Below the pieces are notes generated by a model, which ran no database searches, was not told where the DNA came from, and worked only from the letters and a program-made list of their open reading frames with translations. 64,000 bases of DNA, from NCBI GenBank assembly GCA_032716605.1, contig CM064545.1:6226463-6290462 (forward strand), given 5' to 3'. The DNA comes from Paralithodes platypus (Eukaryota > Arthropoda > Malacostraca > Decapoda > Lithodidae). This document shows, piece by piece, positions 10,430 to 22,443 of the stretch; within the stretch, counting starts at the first letter, position 1; every line of letters begins with the position of its first letter. Position numbers and translations under genes: made by a program.

Positions 10430-11460
10430 CTGCGGCACGGTTAGCACTATACAGTACCAACATCAGCCAAAGTGCTGACATAGGCTATGGGTCACCCCTT
10501 GCATATTACATATACAAATTATCCACCGTCCACTGCCTTTTATTATTCCTGGGGGAAAGTGACATAGGCCTAGGTCTAGTCAACAGTGTTTGAGAAGCTT
10601 AGGAACGCGTCTTGCACGAGAGGCAATTGTTTACATATTCGATGAAAAACCTAGCCTACTTAACCCATTAAACCCCAGCTGATTTAATAAAAATGCACAC
10701 TCCAGACCCAGCCACTTGTCAATTTTTTTTTTCCTGAAAACACATGGGATGGGTTAGTAATATAGGGAAAACCACAAAAAAAACCCGCTCCCTTAGGTCA
10801 TTTAGGGGTCCTGGGGGGGCGGCGGAAAGTCGCAATTAACATGGGGTGATGGGTAGGCAAAATACTGGAAAATCACTCCAGCGTGCACACGGCTGGACTT
10901 ACTGTAGGGGGCTGCCAACCATCGGTATTGTTCCGTGGGATCCTAAAGCAGTTCCCATACAAATCTGAACCCTCTACGAGCCTTCTATCAATGTTCAATT
11001 AGCGCCGTCGGCTATAACCGACGCTGGTACTGGCAGGGATTTAGAATGCCGTCGACTCACGTCCGACGCTCGTGTCCACCTGGTTAATCTGTATCTAGGC
11101 CTACTTGTATTTTATTGTGTTCAAGAGACACGAACGAGTTTTCATAACGGGCGAGGCAAGCATAAGAGCGAGTTCAATAGTTTATTATTTTTTCAAAGAA
11201 AAAATATATTTACATGTGTTGGCCTAACCAGGCATAATCTCCACAATGACTGTTTAAACTGTCAAACATGTCTTAATAAAAAACAAATACCGTAGGTACC
11301 GGTAGGCTTATTTCTGCAGGAGAATGACGCCACTTTACGATACATTTGCTGTTTAAATATACACAAAGCTGTAATTCCAGTTACAGTATGTATATAATGT
11401 AAAGAAAAACAAACTGCCAAAGATATAAAGGCACATCTAGTAATAATTTGTTTTTAGTTT
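10430..11460. other. Unassigned non-coding stretch
   Basis: No recognisable frame. A small hairpin GTCGG-CTATAA-CCGAC lies near 11007-11025. A and T runs and GGCCTA words are present. Confidence 0.35.
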
Positions 11461-11790
11461 GGTAAGGGTTGTGTTAGCAGGCATACTATCGCTTTGTACT
11501 ATTTGCATAAGTTGTACGCTTGCAATTAGGCCTATGTTCGCTTCTAATTTGAATTAATTTATTTTATAATTTTTGTTTACAAAATTATCCCACAGCCAGC
11601 CGTTATATGCCCCTCGCTGGTAACATAATTATATATACAGTATGATGACAATAATTCAAGGGGGGTGAGGAGGAGCTTTACCCATTATTGTACCCCACGG
11701 CCATCTGCTGCATAAATTGTCGAGTTACTGGCTGTGGGACACAATACAGTAATAGGATGAGGGGGCTTTGCCCCCCCACCACAACCCTTT
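11461..11790. mobile_element. Partial diverged copy of the GGTAAGGG palindromic MITE
   Basis: Starts GGTAAGGGTTGTGTTAGCAGG and shares with 10048-10421 the blocks TTCGCTTCTAATTTGA, TATGCCCCTCGCTGGTAA and the GGGG-flanked centre. The right arm ends abruptly near CCCCCCACCACAACCC, so the element is truncated or rearranged. No TSD could be identified. Confidence 0.65.
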
Positions 11791-12039
11791 TTTTAAGTTT
11801 TTCCATTGAGCATTAAAACACCTAGATTTGCAATTTGGCTATTTGTATGTATATTTATATCAAAACCCACAACATTCAACATTAAATAACCTAACCTCAC
11901 CTGGAAAAGTTAGGTTACAGTAAGTTAGATTTGGTTTGGTTAGCCGCCCTAGAGCGTAAAAGGCCTGGGCTAGCCTTTTAAAATTTGTTATCTTTCAGGA
12001 GGATCACAGCTAGGCTAGGCCTGGGCCTATGTGTCTATC

Positions 12040-12262
12040 TATCTATCTATCTATTGCCGGACGCCTTACTCCCCTTACGAGGGTGGCCATACACAGAATG
12101 CCCCCAAGCGGACCTATTCCCTGTGAGAGGGACAACCCGAGCCAGTTTAGTGAAGGACTTACAGGATTGACCACTCAATTTAGGATTTGTCCAACTCCGA
12201 GGCCCTCTTGTGTATCTTGTTAGCACTATTTTTCTACAGTGGTGTTCGGCTAATCCATCCAC
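12040..12262 (-). mobile_element. RTE-like LINE 3' end with (TAGA)n tail
   Basis: On the minus strand a frame ends ..VPLTGNRSAWGHSVYGHPRKGSKASGNR and is followed at once by four to five TAGA units (TCTATC repeats at 12035-12055 on the plus strand). The spacing between a T-G-x-R-x-x-W motif and the tail matches the other RTE-like 3' ends in the window, but the protein sequence is a different subfamily. Confidence 0.6.
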
Positions 12263-12285
12263 TAACCTGCCTTACCCTTAGGTAA

Positions 12286-12422
12286 GCAGTACGGATTTGT
12301 ATCAGGTTTACTCCCCTAGACAGGTTGCCAACCAAGGCTGACGAGTCCCATCCACTCGGATTTGTATAAGGTTGTCTCCCCTAGATGAGTTGCCGACCAA
12401 GGCTAACGAGTCCCATCCACTC
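12286..12422. repeat. Two-unit tandem repeat, about 65-70 bp
   Basis: CGGATTTGTATCAGGTTTACTCCCCTAGACAGG... and its neighbour CGGATTTGTATAAGGTTGTCTCCCCTAGATGAG... both end GACGAGTCCCATCCACTC or AACGAGTCCCATCCACTC. The two units are about 85-90% alike by eye. It may belong to the RTE-like element just upstream. Confidence 0.65.
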
Positions 12423-14450
12423 AGCAGTTGAAAAACAGAAAACCCAAATCTTAGTCTAAAGAATTAGGCCTAGGCCTATGTCAATTTAATATAAAAAAAA
12501 ATCTGAATATTGTCAGTCTCGCTTATAAATAAACACAAATAAAAACACACAAATAAAAAAAAGGCCTAAATAAATAAAAAAAAAAAAAAGGCTAGCAGTA
12601 GGCTTGTAAGAAAGAAAGAAAAACGGCCTAGAGGGAAATGTTTGACTGCAAAGAGAATAACCTCATAGCCTAGTTAGGCCTAATGCAAAAAACAGGCTAT
12701 CAAACAAGAGCAGTTCCATCTTTTTCATAATTTTATTTAGCCTAATAGGCTAGGCCTATACAAAGTTAAAATTATGCTTTACAGTTCTTATTACTTAGGA
12801 TATGTCTTTGAAAGTGATCAATATAGGCCTAGGGCCTAGGCTAATTTCAAACTAATTTTCTTGTAGGGCCTATTTGTCTCATCTTCAGCCCAGTCTTGAA
12901 ACAAAATTATCCCATTTGACACCCTAAAAATAATAATTAGGCCTAGGCCTTTATTATTTCAAAATGATTAGCCTATGTTTAGGCTAGGCTACTATTCCCT
13001 GGGCCTGGGGTTCATGTGTAAGCAATAGCAAGTGTCCACCAACAGCTTGAGCCTGACGCCTGCGGCCTGAAGAGTGAAGACTCTGTCGGTCCGTCGGAGC
13101 CTGTCCTGCCGCCTCTGCCACTGTTGGTTGCTGTGCAGCTTCTGGTTCGAACTGATATGGTCAGATTATCATACGGTTGAACTAAATTTATTGTGCATTG
13201 CACAATTTAACAATTAACCTCTTCAGTACCAGGGACTTCCTTTTCATCATATTTTGGCATCTAGGCTATTAGGTTAGGCTAGACGATTTTATTCAGCTTA
13301 GGAAAGATGTCTAGCAATAATAAGACTTCAAACTATCTCAACCAACCACTTCAACTACCACAAATCCTTCCTAAGCTGCATAATATCGTCTAAATACAGA
13401 TAGAAAAAAATATGACACGTCGCTGGTTAAAAGGCATTTCAAATTGTTCACTAGGCCTAGGCTACTTTCACAGGAGCTCTCATAATCATCGTCCATTGTG
13501 CAGGTTGTTATACAACGAAGTTAAAGTTAAGAAATTACCGCTCATAGGCCTAGGACTCTAAGAGTCAGCCTCACAAATCACAAGACATCTAGGCTAGTCA
13601 AGCTTTTCAGCCTCTCAGGCGTCTTCCTGAATCCTCTTGGTGCTGTTATTGTTTACAATTTTCCTGGTGTGATGTCACGAAGATCGCCTTAACTCCGAAT
13701 CATGCACACCTTCCGCAAGGTATAAAATTCGATATATTGAGATTATTGTTTGACAAAATTTAATAATAACACTCAAAGTGCGTTACTTGCATGTTGGTAT
13801 TTCCCATTATAAGTAGAGCCCATGTCATGCACCACCACCTTTAAGTCGGGCCCCGCCAAAGAGGGGTTAAGGCCGTCTAACCTACTATATACTGTATATG
13901 TGCATCTTCCCTTTATATGGACATTTCATTTTGCATGGGCATCTAACCACATATGGTCAACTCACCTGTATATGGGTGTCTCACTATGACCACGGTACCA
14001 CAGTATGAGCAGCACCCTGTCTTCTGGTGTACTGGAGGTGACGTCACAAGGCAAACGAGCTCTATCCTTCACCATAGCCACAGAGGAGATATGTACAGCT
14101 GAGGATAGAAACAAAAAGATATATTAGTTAGTTGGCAAGCATATACAGTACGTACAAAGTAATAACTTGAGCATTGAACTAAATATTTATGTTGATAAAT
14201 CAAAGTGACTCAAGGAAATGGGGTTATATGAACGTTTTGTATTATTTTTCAAAAATCAATACAAATCTTATTAGTAGGTCGACATGGGAGTGTCAACACC
14301 ATTCCCACACAAGTCGGTTCTTACATATATGTGCCCCATAAATTGTTCTTTCTTTTCACTTACACATTACACTATGCAGTGTGCAGTTGGGTCTGATTAC
14401 ATGATTAGATTGATATCCAGTATTCGATAAATGGATATCAAATCGTAGTC
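12423..14450. other. Unassigned, GGCCTA-rich non-coding DNA
   Basis: About 2 kb without a credible gene. The words TAGGCCTA and GGCCTAGG recur (for example near 12470, 12750, 12830, 12943, 13458 and 13548). Small A-runs occur at 12570-12590. Short frames here show no domain. Confidence 0.4.
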
Positions 14451-14455
14451 ATGTA

Positions 14456-14704
14456 CACTCGGATACCATAGTTTCTACCCACTGATACGCAATTTGTGGA
14501 CTTCACCTATTTCTACCTATGGAAGTATATCTTTGGAAACCAATCTATGAATACATTTTTCTATAAATCAACTACAAAACTAAAGATACTAATTTTTGAA
14601 AAGCAAGTTCTATCCAAAAATCCAAATAGTTATAATTGCATAAAGACAAACATAGGGGGTCCACAAATTCTTATGGGTGGGCTAGTAACTATGGTATCCG
14701 AGTG
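14456..14704. mobile_element. Small TIR element (mariner-like MITE, TA flanks)
   Basis: The left end CACTCGGATACCATAGTT recurs inverted at the right end with 18 identical bases, and similarity continues (CTACCCAC.., AATTTGTGGAC) for about 50 bp. TA dinucleotides at 14454-14455 and 14705-14706 flank both ends, as expected for Tc1/mariner insertion. The 249-bp length and absence of a domain in the short internal frame make it a non-autonomous element. Confidence 0.7.
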
Positions 14705-14720
14705 TACTTAACCTTTAACT

Positions 14721-14792
14721 GTCTTGATGGTGTAATGGTTAGTGTTTAAGATCTGTATGTGGTAACCCAGGTTCGAATCCGGGGAGGATCAC
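14721..14792 (+). pseudogene. tRNA-like sequence
   Basis: Has an A-box-like GATGGTGTAATGGTTAGTG and a B box GGTTCGAATCC at tRNA-like spacing, ending GGGGAGGATCA. The acceptor stem and anticodon stem pair poorly, so it is a tRNA pseudogene or the head of a SINE rather than a working gene. Confidence 0.5.
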
Positions 14793-16272
14793 ATGCTTTC
14801 ATTAATTTCATTGGGAGGTGTTTGGTGTAGGGAATTAAATGAATATATTAGATTATTAATATTATTACCTTATTGACCAAGTGCAAAGAATGAATGATGA
14901 TGATTTTGTGAAGCGAGATACAAGAATGGTCATAGATGGAAAGAGACACTCGGTTGATGGAAGTAGATGTGTAACAGGTCTTGAGGAGGGGGAGGGTTTT
15001 TGGTCTGTCTGAACCCCCTTCTCTCTCATATTTGTCCTCGTTAGATTTCGAATTTTAAGACGTTCGCCCCATAGTTTGGCGATTTTTAGCTTAAACCTTT
15101 GGTGCTATTTAGAGGTCAATTTTTCGAAAACGAGCCTCATCACAAGGTCAGTGCCGTGCGTATCCTAGGGATTTGGTAGCACCACTGTTGTGAGGCATAC
15201 AACCAAAAGACCCTGGTTATTTATCCTTTTTAGATACTCCTTGATATTTGCACACCTGCCTTGTCTGCAGTGTTCCCATAGTTAAGGAAACTTCCGCGTA
15301 GTGAGGGGAACGTTAAATTAAGGATGGAACGTCTGTAAGTGTGAATTAATATGGGTATATTATTATGGATATATAAACGCAAGAGAGAATGAAGAAAATA
15401 TACTTATACAATATATAAATATACTTATATATGATGCAATTATAACTCCAAGCAACACAACAATAATAAATAGGTTATTATGAATATATATTTTTAGTTA
15501 CATTTTAAGTAGATGTTAAATTGTAAAGGTGCATGTAAGCTGGACAATTTGACGATATACGTAGGTTAGGGATATTCTGTTCGCAGCTCCAAGTCTCACA
15601 ACAGCAATATTGGCGGTAGAGGAGACTCATCTCTGAACCTCCTCATAATGACGACAATTTCATGATGCTCTGGCCTCTACAGTATCCTTTATTTATGTCT
15701 ATTGAGCTCTGTTATCTTTACAGACATTGTGGGTACCGTTGAAATGCATATTAATAGCGTTTGTAGTACAAGGTAGGGAATATTATGCATTAGTATGTAC
15801 TCTCTCGTTATCTCTTGCGATCGTACTGCCATCTCTTGTGTGCGCGGATCACTACTGTCAGAACTGTGACCTCTCACTTTCATAGCCTTTCTTATATTAT
15901 CGCTGGATACACGTTATGTATGTGTATATAATATTTGTATTACTACACTGACTCGTGGCTTCTTTGCCATGGACGACTCAGGTGAACTAATAATATGTTT
16001 GTTCTGTGCAATAACGGAGTCAGTAAGGAAACATGTCACCAACGATGTAAACATGGAGAATACAATATCTAAGCTAAGGTAGAAAAATCATTTTCTGAGT
16101 ATAGATATAACAAGAATATAAAGTAAAGTAAAAGCCTTAAGAAAAAGTGGAGCTCCTTTAGCTACGACAAAAGACACAGGAAATGTCCACCCCCCACCTT
16201 CTGGATTCCTACCGATATTCCACTCCTCGCATGACCCCCTTCCCTCACTCCATTGTTGGGAAAATTGTGTTC
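14793..16272. other. Unassigned; contains an ancient dispersed repeat
   Basis: At 15013-15120 the phrases AACCCCCTTCTCTCTCAT and ATAGTTTGGCGAT match 59250-59340, so both belong to an old dispersed repeat. The rest is AT-rich without a recognisable frame. Confidence 0.45.
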
Positions 16273-16697
16273 ATAATATTCATTAATTACATGTCTATCT
16301 ATCTATCTCTATCTATCTATCTATATGCTCAGGCCCAATCCCCATTTTGGGGGTAGCCGACTCAAGACAGAGCAAGAACAGGGAAAACACAAAAACAACA
16401 TAAAACAACAAATAAACACAGATAAAAAGCACAAACTCACACACATCCAGGTCACCCAGGAGAAGACCCAGAGACCAGGATCACCAAGGTCGCTCCAGCA
16501 CTCCCCCGGCCCCCGACCACCCGGAGAGGTTCCGATCTCGGCAGGCAGACATGCAGCGGAGCCAAAGCCACAAACCCTCCCACCACACTTCCAGGCGCAC
16601 CCTTCATATTAATCGTCTCCCCGGGCCAGGCGCCTCATGGACTATTATCTAGTCCAACTTGCGCCCGACCCCTTACTCCAAATGACCACGTGTTCGC

Positions 16698-16940
16698 TCA
16701 ACTATTCACAAGCATTCTCCATTCACTCCTGTCCACCACCACTTCCCCTGCCTGATCTATAGTCATTCCTCTATCATCCAAAGCCTTTCTTACACAGTCT
16801 CTCCATCTCAATGGGGGTCTTCCTGCCCTTCTATCTCCCCTTGTACCTGACTCACATATTCTCTTTGTAAGCCTTTCATCTCCCATTCGTTCAACATGAC
16901 CATACCAGCTCAGCACCCTTCTGTCCACTCTGGCTGACAA
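16698..16940 (-). pseudogene. RTE-like RT C-terminal end
   Basis: Eighty residues continue the RT thumb region: VLSWYGHVERMGDERLTKRI, a G-R-P-P-x-R-W-R-D-C-V-R-K block and a final DRSEWRMLVN. This W-x-D-C-V..DR-x-x-W pattern is the usual RTE-type C-terminus. It is followed by the stop, the 3' UTR and the tetranucleotide tail. Confidence 0.8.
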
Positions 16941-16942
16941 AA

Positions 16943-18148
16943 TTAATGTTCCTGCTGCCCCACTCTCCTACGTATCTCTTCATTCCTCAATCTGTCTCTA
17001 CGAGTAACTCCACACATACTCCTCAAGCAGCTCATCTCCATCACATCGAGCCCTCTTTTCTCCTTCTTCTTCAGAGCCCATGTCTCAGCCCCATACATCA
17101 CTGTTGGCACAACAATTCCTTGATACAGTGCACTTTTTACTTTCACTCCGAGATTTCTCGTCCTCCACATACTTCCCATTGCTCCGAAAACCTTCCTTCC
17201 TTCACACACTCTCTGTATTACCTCCACTTCCACACCTCCACTCCTGCTTATCGGTCCTCCTAGATGTTTAAAACACTCTACTTGTTCCAATATCTCCCCA
17301 TCCAGCCTCACATCTAGATTCACCCTATGCTCTCCCCTATTACACACCATTACTTTACTTTTATTGACGTTCACCTTCAGTTTCCTCCTACCACAAACCA
17401 CACCAAACTCTTTGACTACCCGCTGCAGTTTCTCATCAGAATCCGCCACCAATGCTGTGTCATCAGCGAACAGCAACTGATTCAACTCCCAATCTCTACC
17501 ATTCTTTCCTACTAAACCCAATCCTCTTCCCATAGTTCTCCTTTTCACCTCCCTCACCACACCATCCATAAACATATTAAACAGCCATGGTGACATTACA
17601 CAACCCTGTCGCAAACCTACCTTTACCTCAAACCATTCACTCAACTCACCATTTCCTACTCTCACACATGCTCTGCTCCCTTCATAAAAACTCTTTGCTT
17701 CTAACAAATTTCCTCCTATTTCATAAATCCTTAACATCTTCCACATTGCTTCACGGTCCACACGATCATATGCTTTTTCCAAGTCCATAAAACCCCAAAA
17801 TATCTCCTTATGCTTCTCTAAATACTTCTCGCATAACTGTCTTACTGCAAACATCTCATCCACGCACCCTCTTCCCCTCCTAAAACTGCACTGTTCTTCT
17901 CCTATTGCAACTTCCGTACACTTTATTATCCTCTCTATCAACACCCTGCCATACAGCTTTCCAACCACTGACAATAAACTAATACCTCTATAACTTGAAC
18001 ACTCCTGCCGATCTCCCTTCCCCTTGTACAATGGCACAATACATGCACTCTTCCAGTCTATTGGTACCATTGACACAGCAAAGCACACATTGAAAAGTCT
18101 CACCAACCAATCTATTATCACATCTCCACCCTTCTTTATACACTCCAC
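16943..18148 (-). pseudogene. RTE-like reverse transcriptase
   Basis: A 401-residue frame starts inside the RT fingers (VPIDWKSACIVPLYKGKGDR). It then carries YRGISLLSVVGK, FRRGRGCVDEMFAVRQ, GFMDLEKAYDRVD (first catalytic Asp), KVGLRQGCVMSPWLFNMFMD, LLFADDTALVAD (catalytic D-D) and LKVNVNKSKVM. The C-terminus has the TYGAETWALKKKEKRGLDVMEM motif typical of RTE-type proteins. The catalytic residues are intact. The frame stops at 16943 only three bases before the next frame, so one small indel or stop separates it from the C-terminal part. There is no promoter and the N-terminus is missing, so the copy is dead. Confidence 0.85.
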
Positions 18149-18159
18149 AACAATGCCAT

Positions 18160-19560
18160 CCTAGATGTAGGATTAGAAAAGATTATATCAAAATATGCAG
18201 ACGACGCAATGATAAGAAATGCTATTGTAACAGAACAAGATACCCTATCCTTGGATAGGCAGATTTAAATAAAATTACTGAATGGTCCATTAAGTGACAA
18301 ATGTCATTTAATGTAGAAATGCCAGGTGTTTCAGGTTAGAAGTGGAAGCATAAAATATGAGTATGAGATGATGGATAAAAAACCTGAGGTAACTAGTAAT
18401 GCCAAAAGATCTTGGAGTTCGAGTTTCAAGTAATCTCAAATTTCTATAACAATGCAATGAAGCTACTAACAAATAAATTACAATGTTAGGCCTAAAAAAA
18501 CGTGCATTCACGTACAAAGCAAAACAGAGATGATCTTGCCACTATATGGCAGCTTAGTGAGGCCTCACCTTGAATATGCAGTTCAGTTTTATGCCCCCCA
18601 TTTAGTTAACCCCTTTACCACCATTACATAAATGTCATTATCATTCTAGTTACCATTAGACGATTCTATTTTAGTTTATAGTTATATTTATAAGACTCAA
18701 ATGGGTAAATATGGTCTCAATAAACCCTTTTAGTAACATAGATCCTTCTTGAACTGCATAAAATCATCAAGTTTTAGCCATAATCAAAGGTTCAAAAGCA
18801 TCATTGGGCTGAATGGGTTAAAAACATTGGCAAGTTGGAGTCGGTGTAGTGAAGAGCTACCGAATTGATTCCTTCTCTCAGAAACAAGTATTACAAGGAG
18901 AGGTTGCAGAAACTGAATCTATTCACACTTAAGAAGCGGCGACTAAGAGGTAAATTAGTTTAATGTTTCAAAATACTTAAAGGCTTTAACAATATAGACA
19001 TGACAACATTATTTTCCTTTGCCCCTCGTCTCCCTACCAAAGGAAATAGTCTCAAGCTAAGGGGTCACAGAGTAAATCTAGACAGTACCAAGCACTATTA
19101 TACTAATAGTCTCAAGCTAAGGGGTCACAGAGTAAATCTAGACAGTACCAAGCACTATTATACTAATAGTCTCAAGCTAAGGGGTTACAGAGTAAATCTA
19201 GACAGTACCAAGCACTATTATACTAATAGTCTCAAGCTAAGGGGTCACAGAGTAAATCTAGACAGTACCAAGCACTATTATACTAATAGTCTCAAGCTAA
19301 GGGTCACAGAGTAAATCTAGACAGTACCAAGCACTATTATACTAATAGTCTCAAGCTAAGGGGTCACAGAGTAAATCTAGACAGTACCAAGCACTATTAT
19401 ACTAATAGTCTCAAGCTAAGGGGTCACAGAGTAAATCTAGACAGTACCAAGCACTATTATACTAATGACGTTTTGTAGACAACTGGAACAGGCTTCCAGA
19501 GTCTACTATTAACTAATTTAAGTATTGAGTAGATCATCATCTCGTAAGGTGTACTGTAGC
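18160..19560 (+). pseudogene. Decayed CR1-like RT
   Basis: Plus-strand islands in order: KYADDAMI (RT catalytic region, about 18205), LYGSLVRPHLEYAVQFYAPH (about 18540-18600), a region like YKERLQKLNLFTLKKRRLRG (about 18890-18950), then NSLKLRGHRVNLDSTKHYYT. The last segment is expanded seven times. It is followed by a remnant of ..VDNWNRLPES (about 19470-19495), which is the usual CR1 C-terminus. Many stops are present and the 5' part is missing. Confidence 0.7.
19045..19463 (+). repeat. Seven-unit 60-bp tandem repeat inside the CR1 relic
   Basis: Units start at 19045, 19105, 19165, 19225, 19285, 19344 and 19404, each beginning AATAGTCTCAAGCTAAGG. All are almost identical. Unit 3 has GGTTACAG for GGTCACAG and unit 5 lacks one G. 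Each full unit encodes the same 20 residues in frame (NSLKLRGHRVNLDSTKHYYT). The single-base loss in unit 5 ends the open frame shortly afterwards. Confidence 0.95.
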
Positions 19561-19563
19561 CAT

Positions 19564-20002
19564 AAATATATATATATATAATATAACTATATACCGTAAT
19601 TGGTAGCGGGTTGCATGCCTAGACTTAATTTCAGCGACGATTGACCTATATGTCAATAATTCCGGCTTATTGGCTCTGGTCTCGTAGTAATTACTTAATC
19701 CTAACAAAGGTTTTCATAATCATGGTCGTACAAGTCAATCAGCTGGACCTCTTGCCATGTAAATGGCTATAATTTCTCCGGCTAGCTGACACCATATATA
19801 CTGTAGATGATATTCCTCATACTAGTTTATCTCATTATGAAAACTTTCCTCCATGCATTGTCAGTCATGTGAAGGAATTATTTTATCTAACTTTCAGTAC
19901 GAATTTTGTAGTAGATTAGGGAGAGAGCCTTTTGCTGTACTGTCCTTTACTTCCACTGTCCTAGTATATGGGAATTTATCATTTACCTGTAGATTTTAAT
20001 GT
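19564..20002. other. Unassigned AT-rich stretch
   Basis: Contains a short (TA)n at 19567-19583. No gene or repeat partner identified. Confidence 0.4.
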
Positions 20003-20499
20003 CGGGTCACCTCGTTTGAACCAGATGATCTGTGTGGTATGTGTATCTATGTAATGTTATGTAACTCTAACACCGCCTTTACCACAAACACCTCAGGGAC
20101 AGCATAATAACCTACTCGATATTCACTATCGGTTTTTGGAGCCAGGTTTTTCTGATGACGTTCCAGTTTTGCGAGAAGAGGAAAAAATGTCTATGTCCAT
20201 AATTATATTCTCTCTATCTCTATCTATCGTTTTCTATCTCCCATACACACACATGTACAGACAGATAAAATGTTATCCTGATATATTATATTACAAAGTT
20301 AACCTTGGTGATGGGCTGGTCTATCAGAATGAGAACTGAGCAATCTCTGCCATATCCATAGCTTACTCTGACTGTTCCTTTTACTTATATATTTTCTAGA
20401 TCTCAAGTGACGGCGTCTCTAACGTGGATTGACCTCTCAATCTACCAAGATTGGAAGCCAAAGCGTCACATTTTTCCCTTGCCCCTCAACTTTCTCTTC

Positions 20500-20718
20500 A
20501 TAATTGCTGAGGGACACAGGGCCCTGGGTGGGGCTTTGGTTTCCCGGGCATTTCCGCACCCTCCTCAGCTCCCCGCCATGGAGTGGCTTCGGTCACCCAG
20601 GCTTTATTGTGGTCGGCGGGGAGGGTTCTGTGGGGGCGCTCGGTAATGGCCTTGGCCTTGCTCGGGGCCTTGGGGCTGTTCGGCCAGGCAGCTTGGGGAA
20701 CAACAACAACAACAACAA
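20500..20718 (+). mobile_element. J3 Jockey-like 3' end, (AAC)n tail
   Basis: The end reads ..LGLFGQAAW followed by GGAACAACAACAACAACAAC, matching the 3' end of the J3 copy at 4984-5040. The upstream GC-rich part (20510-20640) may be 3' UTR or a different subfamily. It lies inside the 840-bp segment absent from the second block copy. Confidence 0.7.
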
Positions 20719-21635
20719 CAAAGTTAACCATGGCACCTAACCACGAAACACATGTTGATAACTTATAGGCTCCCCGACATCAGCTTCCAATCTTGTTTTC
20801 TTTCACATGTTGAGAAGATGTTTAACATTTGTTTAATACGTTTTAGAACGAGAAAGATAAAAAAAAAAATCATGGAATCATACTCCAATCACCTAACGGG
20901 TGTCCTTCAATCCTTCAAGATAAGCCTTAAACAACTAGATTACATTATATTGGATTAAAAGAGGGTGGAAATGTACTATAAGGAAGTGAGTTTCAAAGAC
21001 ACAGGGTATTAATGTATTTTGAATAGCAGATGTTCTGCAATGTGGAGAGGTAATTGTTAAGTCTTGGTTGCTAATAGTTGACCGAGTACTACAGGGTAAG
21101 ATGCGAAAGGGTGGCACAATTGTAGCAAGTTTAACTGAATATTTAAATTATCTAAAACAATGTAAGGGATACAACATATGTTTGTACATATCTATCTACC
21201 TATTGCCGGACGCTGTGAACCCTGAATGGGTGGCAGCGAACGAAACGGCATCATGCACCTCTGTCCCCAGTCAGTCGACGACCCTCCTCCCATCCAGCAC
21301 CGCTTTCACTCATATACTTCTTAACTCCATCCTTCACCTCTCACTCAGTCTACCTCTCTCTCTCTCTCCTTCCACCTCACTCTCGTACACTCTCTTAGTC
21401 ATTCTCTCGCTTCCCATACGTTCCACATGGTGGAACCATTTCAAGGTGTTCCTTTTCACACATTCCAGCACATCTACATCCACACCACACCTCTCTTGTA
21501 ATTCCTAATTTGTCTGTCTATCCCTCCATGTAACTCTGCACGCACTTCTCAAGTAACTCATTTCCACCCCTTTCACTCTTAGTTTGAGTCTCTTCACCAA
21601 CGTCCATGCTTCGCTTCTGTAAGTTAATGTCGGGA

Positions 21636-21902
21636 TTTTTTTTTTTTTTTTTTAAGAGACAATGAACGGAGGAAGGAAAACACAGATAAAACAAAAAGGT
21701 CCATGTGCCTAAAGGCATCCTCCATTCATAAAATGTTTGTAACAACTGGATTAAAACTTTTGAAGATTTTAAGTTTGTGGAAAGCAACTCGAGGGAAGTG
21801 AATTCCAAAGAGTAGTAGTTCTAGGGATAAATTAATTTTGTTAAGCAGAAGTTCTGCATTGTGGAGGACAAAGTGTAAATTCATGGGTGCTCTCAGCTGC
21901 CC
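21636..21902 (-). mobile_element. J2 3'-end insertion with poly(A) (block copy 1)
   Basis: On the minus strand, GGGCAGCTGAGAGCACCC begins a 250-nt stretch matching 32785-33035 of the plus-strand J2 element. It ends in 18 A (T18 at 21636-21653). It splits the RTE-like protein between KKSLHD and LTYRSEAWTL. No clear TSD is visible. Confidence 0.85.
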
Positions 21903-22345
21903 TGTCATGCAAAGACTTCTTTATTTCCATGCTGACCACCCTATTTCTTGTTACTGCTTTCAGCATTCCTACAACCCTCTTCCCCTGTTGCACCCTCTCC
22001 TGCACTTCTTCATCCATATTCTCATCATTATACAACACACTGCCCAAATACTTAAAAGGCTGACATTTTCCATAGCCTGACCGTTCAACCTCACCTCATA
22101 CTCTGTGGCTGCACCCCTTTCAAAGACCATAACTTTTCTCTTCCCAGCATTTACCTTCAGATTCCGTTTTTCACACACTCTTCCAAACATATTTACCAGC
22201 TCCTGCAACTCCCATTCACTATCGCTCATCATAATTGTATCATTAGTAAACAGCAGTACAGGCAACTTCCACTCGTTTCCTTCCCTTATCAGAGGTACAC
22301 CAACATCCACTGCCTTCCCTTGTATTTCTTTCAAGACTACATTCA

Positions 22346-22443
22346 TAATATATATTATATATATAATATATATATATTATATATATATATGTATATATAT
22401 ATATATTATATATATTAATATATTATATTTATATATATATATT
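22346..22443. repeat. (AT)n tract inside the RTE-like RT
   Basis: AT repeats lie between codons for GCVMSPWLF and NVVLKEIQ. The orthologous tract in block copy 2 is at about 27314-27380 and is shorter. Confidence 0.85.

Larger units (their letters stand above)
16274..18160 (-). mobile_element. RTE/Proto2-like non-LTR retrotransposon, 5'-truncated
   Basis: On the minus strand an RT gene (18148-16943) and its C-terminal continuation (16940-16698) are followed by about 350 nt of 3' UTR and a (TAGA)n tail (TCTATC units at 16293-16324 on the plus strand). The same 3' UTR and tail recur at 62565-62712. The endonuclease is missing. The plus-strand CR1 relic that follows at about 18160 marks the 5' truncation point. 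Confidence 0.82.

Noticed and set aside
13012..13203. 63-codon minus-strand ORF as a gene
   Set aside because: No recognisable domain, no homologous copy in the window, length expected by chance.
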